Assembly: GCA_019162915.1 (NCBI GenBank)
Contig: JAFLKZ010000071.1
Coordinates: 1-13,118, forward strand
From: Campylobacteraceae bacterium
GTDB taxonomy: Bacteria; Campylobacterota; Campylobacteria; Campylobacterales; Sulfurospirillaceae
Direction of reading: 5' to 3'
DNA: 13,118 bases
In this document: positions 6,068 through 12,775 of the stretch, in pieces
Numbering within the stretch: position 1 is the stretch's first letter
Layout: every line of letters begins with the position of its first letter
The notes under the pieces: model-generated
Seen by the model: only the letters and a program-made list of their open reading frames with translations
Told to the model about the DNA's origin: nothing
Databases searched by the model: none
Position numbers and translations under genes: made by a program

Positions 6068-7600
6068 TTAATGTAAAAAGTGTCTAATCCCTGTAAAATA
6101 AAGCGCCATGCCATGCTCATTTGCAGCCATAACGACCTCATCATCTCTAATGCTTCCACCTGGTTGAATGATAGCTTTAACACCAGCAAGTGCCGCCGCA
6201 TCAACGCTATCACGGAATGGGAAAAATGCTTCGCTCGCCATTGAACAGCCTTCGACTTCAAGTCCCATCTCTTTCGCTTTTAAAAGTCCACATTTTCCTG
6301 CATCTACCCTACTTGTCATACCCATACCGATAGCAACCATCGCGCTATTTTTGACATAAACCACACAGTTTGATTTGGTCAAACTTGCTACTTTATAAGC
6401 AATCTCTAGGTCAGAAAATTCTTGAGTCGTTGCAACTCTATTGGTAAGACATTTTGCTTCTTTGATTTCTTCCTCAGTTACGCTATCGCTATTTTGATAC
6501 ACAAAACCGCCATCGATGTGTTTAAAGTCAAATGCATCGTCACTTAGCACTAAAAACTTACTCTCTTGTGAAAATATTTTAATACGTTTTTTGCTTTCAA
6601 ATACTGCGAGTGCATCATCATCAACATTCGCAGCGATAATCACTTCAACAAAAATCTCATTGATTTTTTTTGCCAACGCCACGTCTAATCTACCATTAAT
6701 CGCAACAACGCCACCATATGCAGAAATCGGGTCACATTTTAATGCTTTTTCATAAGAATCAAGTAAATTATCTCCAATAGCAAAACCACAAGGATTCGCA
6801 TGTTTGATGATAGAAACGGCTGGCGCATCACCAAATGACGCGGCAATTTTGACAGCGCCATTCATATCAGTCATATTGTTAAAACTAGCCTCTCCTTTGA
6901 GTGCTTTAAAGTTGTTAGTAAAGAAGTAGTCAAACTCGTAAAGTGCACCTTTTTGATGAGGATTTTCACCATAACGGGTATTAAAGGCTTTACTCCCCAC
7001 GATAAATTGTTTTTCTCCAAAACCTTCATTAAATCGTGTATTCATATAGTTTGCTATCATACTATCATACGCTGCGGTGTGTTCAAAAGCCTTAATCATC
7101 AAGCTTCTTCTAAATTCAAATGTATTTTTTCTGCTTCTTAGTGCTTCTATTACACCATCATAATCTAAGACATCCGTTACAATTATAACATCGGCAAAAT
7201 TTTTAGCAGCACTTCGCACCATCGCAGGTCCACCGATGTCGATATTTTCAATAATCTCATCAAAATCATCTGTCTTTGCAATCGTCTCTTTAAAAGGATA
7301 AAGATTCACACAGACCAAATCGATCCCAACAATGCCATGCTTTGCCGCTAATTCTACGTGAGAAGTTAAATCTCTTCGGTGTAAAATACCACCATGGATT
7401 AAAGGATTAAGCGTTTTTACACGACCATCAAACATCTCAGGAAACTTTGTCACTTCACTGATTTCCAAGGCTTTAACGCCCTCTTCATTTAAGAGTTTAT
7501 ACGTTCCACCTGTTGAAACGATCTCAAAACCTAACGACTCCAAATCTTTGGCAAATTCTACAATACCTGTTTTATCACTAACGCTGATTAATGCTCTCAC
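6068..7600 (-). CDS. purH: Bifunctional AICAR formyltransferase / IMP cyclohydrolase
   Basis: PurH catalyses the last two steps of de novo IMP synthesis: transfer of a formyl group from 10-formyl-THF to AICAR, then ring closure to IMP. The 510-residue length is typical. The N-terminal MGS-like cyclohydrolase domain opens with ALISVSDKTGIVEFA (3-17) and has STGGTYKLL (29-37), FPEMFDGRVKTLNPLIHGGIL (53-73) and the DIGGPAMVRSAAKNF block (121-135). The transformylase part has RYGENPHQ (209-216), KHANPCG (266-272, holding the catalytic Lys-His) and QPGGSIRDDEV close to the end. The start codon is GTG at 7600, with AAAGGA a few bases upstream inside a TTTACATGTAAA palindrome's right arm. It is divergent from the Dsb pair and not grouped with other pur genes here. 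Confidence 0.97.
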   Translation of the reverse strand: MRALISVSDKTGIVEFAKDLESLGFEIVSTGGTYKLLNEEGVKALEISEVTKFPEMFDGRVKTLNPLIHGGILHRRDLTSHVELAAKHGIVGIDLVCVNLYPFKETIAKTDDFDEIIENIDIGGPAMVRSAAKNFADVIIVTDVLDYDGVIEALRSRKNTFEFRRSLMIKAFEHTAAYDSMIANYMNTRFNEGFGEKQFIVGSKAFNTRYGENPHQKGALYEFDYFFTNNFKALKGEASFNNMTDMNGAVKIAASFGDAPAVSIIKHANPCGFAIGDNLLDSYEKALKCDPISAYGGVVAINGRLDVALAKKINEIFVEVIIAANVDDDALAVFESKKRIKIFSQESKFLVLSDDAFDFKHIDGGFVYQNSDSVTEEEIKEAKCLTNRVATTQEFSDLEIAYKVASLTKSNCVVYVKNSAMVAIGMGMTSRVDAGKCGLLKAKEMGLEVEGCSMASEAFFPFRDSVDAAALAGVKAIIQPGGSIRDDEVVMAANEHGMALYFTGIRHFLH

Positions 7601-7608
7601 ACTTTTCC

Positions 7609-7620
7609 TTTACATGTAAA
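7609..7620. repeat. TTTACATGTAAA palindrome upstream of purH
   Basis: Perfect 12-base palindrome nine bases before the purH GTG; part of a window-wide TACATGTA family (862, 4253, 5954, 7611, 10048, 10560, 11072). On the minus strand its right arm runs into the AAAGGA ribosome site of purH. Confidence 0.5.
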
Positions 7621-7628
7621 TAACTTAT

Positions 7629-7642
7629 CTATTTTACAATAG
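7629..7642. promoter_or_regulatory. 5-4-5 inverted repeat in purH/dsb divergent gap
   Basis: CTATT-TTAC-AATAG is a perfect inverted repeat with the geometry of a dimeric regulator site, in the 107-base gap between purH and the Dsb pair. It overlaps TAAAAT on the minus strand, a candidate purH -10 box. On the plus strand TAAAAT at 7665-7670 is a candidate -10 for the Dsb pair. No known regulator consensus matches the repeat. Confidence 0.25.
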
Positions 7643-7707
7643 GTTGGTTTTATTACGCTTTAAATAAAATACGCTACCATTTCGAATTATTAAAAGGAAT
7701 TATAATT

Positions 7708-8145
7708 ATGTCTATGCCAAACCAAAGCTCTACCCTCGCTTGGAACCTTCTTTTTCTCTGTTGGCTTGTTGCCACAGTTGCCATGCTTGGTAGTCTATTT
7801 TTTAGCGAAGTGATGATGTTTCCACCTTGCATCATGTGTTGGTATCAAAGAATTTGTATGTACCCATTGGTCATTATCTTTTTAGTAGCCCTCTTTCCTT
7901 TAGATAAAAATGTTCTCAAATATGCCCAGCCTTTTGTCTATATCGGGTTATTTTTTGCTATTTATCAAAATTTACTTTACTACAAAATTCTGCCAGAATC
8001 CGTTCAACCCTGCTCACAAGGTGTTTCTTGCACTAGTGACTACATTAATTGGTTTGGATTTTTTACGATTCAGATGCTCTCTTTGATAGCATTTTCACTG
8101 ATCTTGATTTTACTCACACTCTTTAAAAGGAACATTTCAAAATGA
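7708..8145 (+). CDS. DsbB/BdbC-family disulfide bond oxidoreductase
   Basis: Inner-membrane protein of 145 residues with four helices (about 11-32, 50-65, 72-92, 113-138). It reoxidises a DsbA-type partner and passes electrons to quinone. The periplasmic pair C41-IM-C44 in PPCIMCWYQR is the classic BdbC/DsbB signature, and the second loop carries C102 and C108 (QPCSQGVSC). The short form without long loops resembles BdbC and DsbI more than E. coli DsbB. AGGA at 7695-7698 precedes the ATG by nine bases; a second ATG at 7714 is possible. Its stop overlaps the next gene's start by four bases (ATGA), which implies translational coupling with the DsbA-like partner. Confidence 0.9.
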   Translation: MSMPNQSSTLAWNLLFLCWLVATVAMLGSLFFSEVMMFPPCIMCWYQRICMYPLVIIFLVALFPLDKNVLKYAQPFVYIGLFFAIYQNLLYYKILPESVQPCSQGVSCTSDYINWFGFFTIQMLSLIAFSLILILLTLFKRNISK

Positions 8146-8780
8146 AAAAACAAACACTCATTATCGCATCTCTCTTTATTTTAGTTTTTGCCTATTTCGG
8201 AGGAAGCTATCTTTACAAGAATCAATATGCAAAAAGTGTCGATTTTATGGCAAAAGAAAATACAGCACTTTTTGTTCGCCCACACTCACCTGTGTATGGC
8301 GAAGAGAGTGCTACAACGTACATCATCGACTTTTTTGATCCTGCGTGTGAAACGTGTAAAGCATTTCATCCTTTTGTTGAAAGTATCATGGAAAAACATC
8401 CTGGTAAAATCAAACTTGTTTTGCGTTATGCTCCTTTTCATACAGACTCTTACTATGTTGTTCAAATGCTAGAAGCGGCTAAATTACAAGATAAATACGA
8501 CCAAACACTCAAAGTTCTCTTTAAATATCAAGGTCAATGGGCTAGCCATCATTCGCCGAATATTGCTCTCATTTGGGGATATTTGCCAGAAGCTGGTATT
8601 GATGTCGAAAAGCTTAAAGACGATATGAAAAGACCAGAGATTGACGCAGCTATCAAGCAAGATATTGCCGATGCTAAAACATTGGGAGTTACTAAAACAC
8701 CTCAATTTTTTGTCAATGGTAAACCACTTGTTAAGTTTGGCTATAAAGAATTAGAAGAACTTATCGAATCAGAACTTTAA
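8142..8780 (+). CDS. DsbA/BdbD-like thiol-disulfide oxidoreductase, membrane-anchored
   Basis: A 212-residue protein with an uncleaved-looking signal anchor (about 5-25) and a periplasmic thioredoxin-fold domain of the DsbA-like (Thioredoxin_4) type. The active site is C69-ET-C72 in DFFDPACETCKAFHPF, and the cis-proline is P187 in TKTPQFFVNG. The helical insertion between them (about 100-180) is as in DsbA/BdbD. The Glu-Thr dipeptide differs from CPHC of DsbA and CPSC of BdbD and should change redox potential. It most likely oxidises exported thiols and is recycled by the coupled upstream DsbB-like protein. Possible clients include the cysteine-containing lipoproteins and c-type cytochrome precursors; that is inference. 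The gene converges on the thioesterase gene 16 bases away. Confidence 0.88.
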   Translation: MKKQTLIIASLFILVFAYFGGSYLYKNQYAKSVDFMAKENTALFVRPHSPVYGEESATTYIIDFFDPACETCKAFHPFVESIMEKHPGKIKLVLRYAPFHTDSYYVVQMLEAAKLQDKYDQTLKVLFKYQGQWASHHSPNIALIWGYLPEAGIDVEKLKDDMKRPEIDAAIKQDIADAKTLGVTKTPQFFVNGKPLVKFGYKELEELIESEL

Positions 8781-8782
8781 GA

Positions 8783-8813
8783 AGGAAGAAAACCTTTTAA
8801 CAAGGTTCTTCTT
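8783..8813. terminator. Bidirectional terminator between dsbA-like and thioesterase genes
   Basis: AACCTT (8791-8796) pairs with AAGGTT (8802-8807) around TTAAC, and with a two-A bulge the stem can extend as GGAAG (8784-8788) against CTTCT (8808-8812). It includes the minus-strand thioesterase stop codon and lies just past the plus-strand stop, so it could serve both convergent units. Confidence 0.45.
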
Positions 8814-9282
8814 CATGACAATCACATCCATGTAAACGAATCTCTCTTCGTTTACGAGCAGCCTTAAAACGTCTTTTTTCATCCTCCGTTTGTAACGTAA
8901 GCGGAGGAACAGTAGTTGGTTTTCCATCCTCTCCCATTGCAACCATCGTAAAAAAACAACTATTGGTATGGGTTGCTAGACCTTTACGGATATCCTCAGA
9001 AATTACTTTTATACCAATTTCCATTGATGTTTTTCCCGTATAATTTACACTGGAGAGAAAAGTAACTAAAGATCCAACGGCAATAGCATGTTTGAAGATA
9101 ACTTGGTCAACAGACATCGTCACCACATAATGACCACAATACTTTGAAGCACAAGCATAAGCTACTTGGTCTAAATATTTAAGGATATCACCACCATGAA
9201 CATTGCCTGAGAAATTCGCTTTATCGGGCGTCATTAACACAGACATGCTCAGTGTATGTTTTTCAAAAGGAGTGGTAAGCAT
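8797..9282 (-). CDS. Hotdog-fold acyl-CoA thioesterase (YciA/BACH-like)
   Basis: Cytosolic acyl-CoA hydrolase of 161 residues. The hotdog core shows NVHGGDILKYLDQVAYACASKYCG (27-50), the helix and active-site region typical of the YciA/ACOT7 family (N27, D38), then VTMSVDQVIFKHAIAVGSLV (54-73) and a third block with GKTSMEIGIKV. The family hydrolyses acyl-CoA esters of varied chain length. Beyond the fold the protein has a basic stretch (about 136-149) and an unusual Cys/His/Glu tail, CDCHEEEPC (153-161), which could bind a metal; this is not a general family trait. The ATG directly follows the stop of the TerB/J-domain gene (TAG then ATG, no gap), and its ribosome site AAGGAG lies inside that gene's last codons, so the pair is translationally linked. 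Confidence 0.88.
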   Translation of the reverse strand: MLTTPFEKHTLSMSVLMTPDKANFSGNVHGGDILKYLDQVAYACASKYCGHYVVTMSVDQVIFKHAIAVGSLVTFLSSVNYTGKTSMEIGIKVISEDIRKGLATHTNSCFFTMVAMGEDGKPTTVPPLTLQTEDEKRRFKAARKRREIRLHGCDCHEEEPC

Positions 9283-10035
9283 CTAATTTTTCTCCTTTTT
9301 AACCATCTCATAAGCTTCATTAATCTCTTGTAACTTAGCCGTTGCTTCATCAATGATAGACTGCGATTTACCCTGTCCCATCAAGATATCAGGATGATAT
9401 TCTTTGACTAAAGTTCGGTATTTTTTCTTAACGATTTCAAAATCATCTTCTTTGCTAGCACCTAAAATTTCATATGCTTTTTGCAGTGTTAACTTCTTTT
9501 GATTTTGTCTTGCTGTATAAAATTGTTCAAATTGAGAGATAAGTCTTTCAAAATCAGCTCTTTTAATTTCCATAGCACTAGCAATGTCTTCAGTTATCAT
9601 AAACTCTGTTTGAGAAAATTCGCCATCAATAAAGGCAAGATTGAGTAAATACTCCATAACTTTAAGACGTTTTTGGTACTCATTAGCCGTGAGTTTAACA
9701 TACTTTTTGGCAATGACAATCGTATTTTCAAATGTTTCCATCTCTTTTTTATAGATAGCCTTAAGTTCTTCTCGCACCTTTTCACTCTGCTCAAACACTT
9801 TGGAAATATCCGTAAAAGTCAGTCCCAAAAGTTCTGCTTCTAGCTCACATACTTTTCCATCAGCCTTAGCAACTTTAGCCATTAAGGAGACTAAAAGTCC
9901 CGCTTCATGCTCTTCTAAGGAGCCTTCTAGTTTTTGTAAAACATCAACTCTTATACGCTGATACGCATCGGATTTATAATTTTTAGTCAAAAGATAAAAT
10001 GCAATAAGCACCGCAACAATAATAATATACGTCAC
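9283..10035 (-). CDS. Membrane-anchored TerB + J-domain protein (DjlA-like)
   Basis: A 250-residue protein with one N-terminal membrane helix (about 2-17), a TerB-like helical domain (about 45-168) and a C-terminal J-domain (about 185-246). TerB-type acidic repeats are visible at AKVAKADGKVCELEAEL (53-69) and LAFIDGEFSQTEF (133-145). The J-domain has KAYEILGAS (186-194), YRTLVKEYHPD (206-216) with the essential HPD at 214-216, and helix IV INEAYEMVKK. The order TM-TerB-J is that of DjlA, which recruits DnaK to the inner membrane. The start is GTG at 10035, supported by AAGGA eight bases upstream. It forms a two-gene unit with the thioesterase and diverges from the C-S lyase gene. The functional link between the two is not obvious. 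Confidence 0.85.
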   Translation of the reverse strand: MTYIIIVAVLIAFYLLTKNYKSDAYQRIRVDVLQKLEGSLEEHEAGLLVSLMAKVAKADGKVCELEAELLGLTFTDISKVFEQSEKVREELKAIYKKEMETFENTIVIAKKYVKLTANEYQKRLKVMEYLLNLAFIDGEFSQTEFMITEDIASAMEIKRADFERLISQFEQFYTARQNQKKLTLQKAYEILGASKEDDFEIVKKKYRTLVKEYHPDILMGQGKSQSIIDEATAKLQEINEAYEMVKKEKN

Positions 10036-10046
10036 TTTGAAATTCC

Positions 10047-10056
10047 TTACATGTAA
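10047..10056. repeat. TTACATGTAA palindrome upstream of TerB/J gene
   Basis: Ten-base palindrome 11 bases before the GTG of the TerB/J-domain gene; on the minus strand it merges with that gene's AAGGA ribosome site, the same arrangement as upstream of purH. Confidence 0.45.
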
Positions 10057-10067
10057 AATGATAATTA

Positions 10068-10076
10068 TGTTACAAT
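10068..10076 (+). promoter_or_regulatory. Extended -10 promoter of patB operon
   Basis: TG-T-TACAAT is an extended -10 element 25 bases before the patB ATG, giving a predicted start near 10083 and a leader of about 19 bases carrying AAAGGA (10091-10096). No -35 box is evident. Confidence 0.45.
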
Positions 10077-10101
10077 TTTTTGCTTAAAACAAAGGACATG
10101 T

Positions 10102-11238
10102 ATGTATAACTTTGACGAATTAATAGATAGAACAAAAAGTAGCTGTGAAAAATGGGATAAATACAAAGGTCAAGATGTCATTCCCGCTTGGGTTGCTGAT
10201 ATGGATTTTAAATCTCCTCCATGCGTCATCGAAGCGCTTCAAAAAAGAGTTAGTGAGGGAGCGTTTGGCTATACGGCTATTGATGATGAAACCTATGACG
10301 CCATTATCAATTTTGTAAAAAAACATTATGACTGGGACATCAAAAAAGAATGGTTAGTTTTTACGCATGGCGTTGTACCAAGTATGAATATCGCTTGCCA
10401 AGCGGTGGGAGGAGAAAGTGTTATGACGAACACGCCTATCTATCCACACTTTATCAAAGCACCTCATAATGCGCAAAAAAGCGTTATCGCTATTCCTATC
10501 ATTGAAAAGGATGAACGATGGTGTATCGACTTTGAAACATTAGAGAATTCCATCACTTCTACATGTAAACTTTTTATGCTCTGCAATCCTTTCAATCCAG
10601 GGGGAACAGTCCTTACAAAAGAGGAGTTAGAAAGACTTGCATCTATTTGCATACAACATGACCTTACTCTTTGCTCAGATGAGATACATGCTGACCTTAT
10701 TTTAACGCCTCATCTAAAACATATCCCTATTGCATCACTAAGCGAAGAGATAGCCCAAAAAACCATTACCTTAATGGCACCGAGTAAGACTTTTAATATC
10801 GCGGGTCTTCAAAGCTCTTTTGCCATTATTCCCAACAAAAAACTACGCGAATCTTTTAAAAAAACAATGGGGAATGCTGTGGGAGGAATCAACCTTTTAG
10901 CAATTACGGCGACCAAAGCAGCTTACGTATATGGAGATGATTGGCTTAATGAACTTCGTGTTTATTTAAGTGAAAATCTCATATTAGTACAAAATTTTGT
11001 TGCTAAAAATCCATCCCTCAAACTTCTAAAACAAGATGCGACTTTTCTAGCATGGATTGATGCCACTGCTTTACATGTAAAGAGTCCTTATGCGTTATTT
11101 TTAGAATATGGTGTGGGATTAAGTGATGGATTGCCTTTTGGCGATGCCCATTTTGTAAGGCTCAATTTTGGAACCACCAAAGCAACCCTTGAAAAGATAC
11201 TCTCACGAATGCAAAAAGCAATAGATAGTTTATGTTAA
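10102..11238 (+). CDS. patB: MalY/PatB-family cystathionine beta-lyase (PLP)
   Basis: Cytosolic PLP-dependent C-S lyase of 378 residues in the aminotransferase class I/II fold. It should split cystathionine (or cysteine S-conjugates) to homocysteine or a thiol, pyruvate and ammonia. Diagnostic features are the MalY/PatB opening YNFDELIDR...KWDKY and PAWVADMDFKSPP (28-40), NPFNPGGTV (162-170), SDEIHADL (192-199) with the PLP-contacting Asp193, and the Schiff-base K229 in APSKTFNIAGLQSSF. The C-terminus ends with FVRLNFGTTKATLEKIL, including the carboxylate-binding Arg. The start is fixed by AAAGGA five bases upstream; the ATG four bases earlier hits a stop after three codons. The downstream metallophosphoesterase gene starts within its last codons. 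Regulation of maltose genes, as for E. coli MalY, is not suggested by context. Confidence 0.92.
   Translation: MYNFDELIDRTKSSCEKWDKYKGQDVIPAWVADMDFKSPPCVIEALQKRVSEGAFGYTAIDDETYDAIINFVKKHYDWDIKKEWLVFTHGVVPSMNIACQAVGGESVMTNTPIYPHFIKAPHNAQKSVIAIPIIEKDERWCIDFETLENSITSTCKLFMLCNPFNPGGTVLTKEELERLASICIQHDLTLCSDEIHADLILTPHLKHIPIASLSEEIAQKTITLMAPSKTFNIAGLQSSFAIIPNKKLRESFKKTMGNAVGGINLLAITATKAAYVYGDDWLNELRVYLSENLILVQNFVAKNPSLKLLKQDATFLAWIDATALHVKSPYALFLEYGVGLSDGLPFGDAHFVRLNFGTTKATLEKILSRMQKAIDSLC
11070..11081. repeat. TTTACATGTAAA palindrome inside patB
   Basis: Second exact copy of the 12-base palindrome found before purH, here inside coding sequence (Leu-His-Val-Lys reading), so it is not tied to one codon frame or to intergenic placement. 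Confidence 0.4.
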
Positions 11239-12128
11239 AATATTTTTTAACGCTTTTTTGTACTGTTTTACTCTACGGAGAAGCATACACGCATTTTGTC
11301 ATCCTAGGGGACCCTCATCTTCCTGGTAAAAATATCACGCAAAAAGAAAAAGTACTCCACACGATCAATAGGTGGAATGATGTAGATGCAGTCATCGCCG
11401 TGGGAGATCTTTGTGAGTGGCTAGGAAATCCGCAAGAGTATGCTTTTGTTAAAACCTATTTTGAGGCACTCAAAAAACCTCTTTTGCCTATCGTGGGAAA
11501 CCATGATTATCTCTATGCAGATGACGCTACTGAAAATGAAAAATTACCAAAAGGCACACCACAACTTCAAGAAGAAAAACTCCAAACTTTTAGACAAATG
11601 TTTGGACTTCAAAAACTCTATTATAGCTTCATCAAGGATGGTTATTTTTTAGTGTTTTTATCCACTGATTCTTTTCAACACTTGGCACAAATAGATGAAA
11701 AACAACTGCTTTGGCTCCGTAATGAACTCGAAAAAAATCGCCATTTGCCAACAATCATTTTTTTTCATGCACCTTTAGATAAAACACTCTCAAACTATAA
11801 ACATTTTGTCAATACACCGAGTTTTATCGCTCAACCCGCAGATAAGATACAACACCTTATTGCTCAAAATCCTCAAATATTTATTTGGGTCAGTGGACAC
11901 ACGCATACTTCACCTAAGGAAGAAAGTTTCGCTTCAACCATTAATATATACGAAAATCAAGTAACCAATATTCACAATACGGATATGAATAAAGAGACTA
12001 TTTGGACTAATTCACTCTTTTTATACCACGACAAAGTAGTCATAAAAACGTACAATCACAATGAACATGCATGGATTAATTCGTTAGAAAGAGTTATTTT
12101 TCCACCAACATTAAGGTTAAAAAGGTAA
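11232..12128 (+). CDS. Exported calcineurin-like metallophosphoesterase
   Basis: A 298-residue protein with a short signal peptide (about 1-17, ending near YGEA) and a complete binuclear metallophosphoesterase core: GDPHLPG (26-32, D27 and H29), VGDLCEW (57-63, D59), GNHDY (89-93, N90-H91), FFHAP (177-181, H179) and GHTHTS (222-227, H223, H225). All expected metal ligands are present, so it should be an active phosphatase or phosphodiesterase in the periplasm. The substrate cannot be told from sequence; nucleotides, phosphodiesters or phospholipid-like substrates are all possible. The DPH instead of the more usual DxH with other residues is within family variation. It overlaps the patB end by seven bases, which implies co-translation, though no metabolic link is clear. 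Confidence 0.85.
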   Translation: MLKYFLTLFCTVLLYGEAYTHFVILGDPHLPGKNITQKEKVLHTINRWNDVDAVIAVGDLCEWLGNPQEYAFVKTYFEALKKPLLPIVGNHDYLYADDATENEKLPKGTPQLQEEKLQTFRQMFGLQKLYYSFIKDGYFLVFLSTDSFQHLAQIDEKQLLWLRNELEKNRHLPTIIFFHAPLDKTLSNYKHFVNTPSFIAQPADKIQHLIAQNPQIFIWVSGHTHTSPKEESFASTINIYENQVTNIHNTDMNKETIWTNSLFLYHDKVVIKTYNHNEHAWINSLERVIFPPTLRLKR

Positions 12129-12157
12129 AATTTAGACTTAACTTTTTGAGGATTTAT

Positions 12158-12775
12158 ATGAAATATACTTTATTTACTCTATTAACTTGTCTCTTTTTTC
12201 TCAGTGGTTGTGCCCAAAAAGAGGTTATTCCTCCTATTATAGAGAAACCAAAAATGGTACAAGATGATACTCCTAAGCGAAACCAAATCATCAAAAACGC
12301 CCTCACCCATCTCAATAAAAAAGATGGATTAGACTGTTCAGGCTTTGTAAGTTTAGTCAACAAAGAGAGCGGAGAGAGCTATTTTAATAACCAAGAGTTA
12401 AATGAACACTTTGAAGATTCAAGACGCTCCCTTGCCATTTACAATTTACTAGAAGACAACAAACGTACTTTTCAAGACCAACCACGTATTGGAGACCTTA
12501 TCTTTTTCGCTAATACCCTGAAAAAATACGCCAAAACAAAAAGTGAAGATAACATCACCCATATAGGAATAGTCACAAAAATAGACGACGATAAAACAGT
12601 CCATTTTATCCATCACACCAAAGGAAAAAATATGATAGGGTATATCAACCAAAGCTTCCCAGAAATGGCGCTATCTAATGGAAAAGTTGTCAACTCATAT
12701 ATGGAAAAATGTAGTAGCAACAATAATAAATGTCTTGCTCCTGCCTACTTTAGCGCCTATGGAACGATAAAATGA
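12158..12775 (+). CDS. NlpC/P60-like lipoprotein (first tandem copy)
   Basis: A 205-residue lipoprotein: signal peptide with lipobox LSGC, lipidated Cys18, a linker of about 25 residues, then a papain-like NlpC/P60-type domain. The catalytic Cys60 lies in GLDCSGFVSLVN (57-68), the general-base His135 in THIGIVTKID, and H152/H153 follow in VHFIHHTKGK as the possible third polar residue. IGDLIFF (111-117) is the usual strand before the histidine. It may cleave peptide cross-links in peptidoglycan; the domain is divergent, and an amidase or CHAP-like relative is possible. ATG at 12158 is preferred over an in-frame TTG at 12146 because GAGG (12148-12151) lies six bases upstream and the signal peptide begins correctly. 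Its stop overlaps the next, paralogous gene by four bases (ATGA). A C-terminal pair C185 and C192 could form a disulfide, a plausible client of the Dsb system. Confidence 0.82.
   Translation: MKYTLFTLLTCLFFLSGCAQKEVIPPIIEKPKMVQDDTPKRNQIIKNALTHLNKKDGLDCSGFVSLVNKESGESYFNNQELNEHFEDSRRSLAIYNLLEDNKRTFQDQPRIGDLIFFANTLKKYAKTKSEDNITHIGIVTKIDDDKTVHFIHHTKGKNMIGYINQSFPEMALSNGKVVNSYMEKCSSNNNKCLAPAYFSAYGTIK

Noticed and set aside
10098..10109. ATG at 10098 as the patB start
   Set aside because: Reads ATG TAT GTA TAA and stops after three codons; the correct ATG is at 10102.
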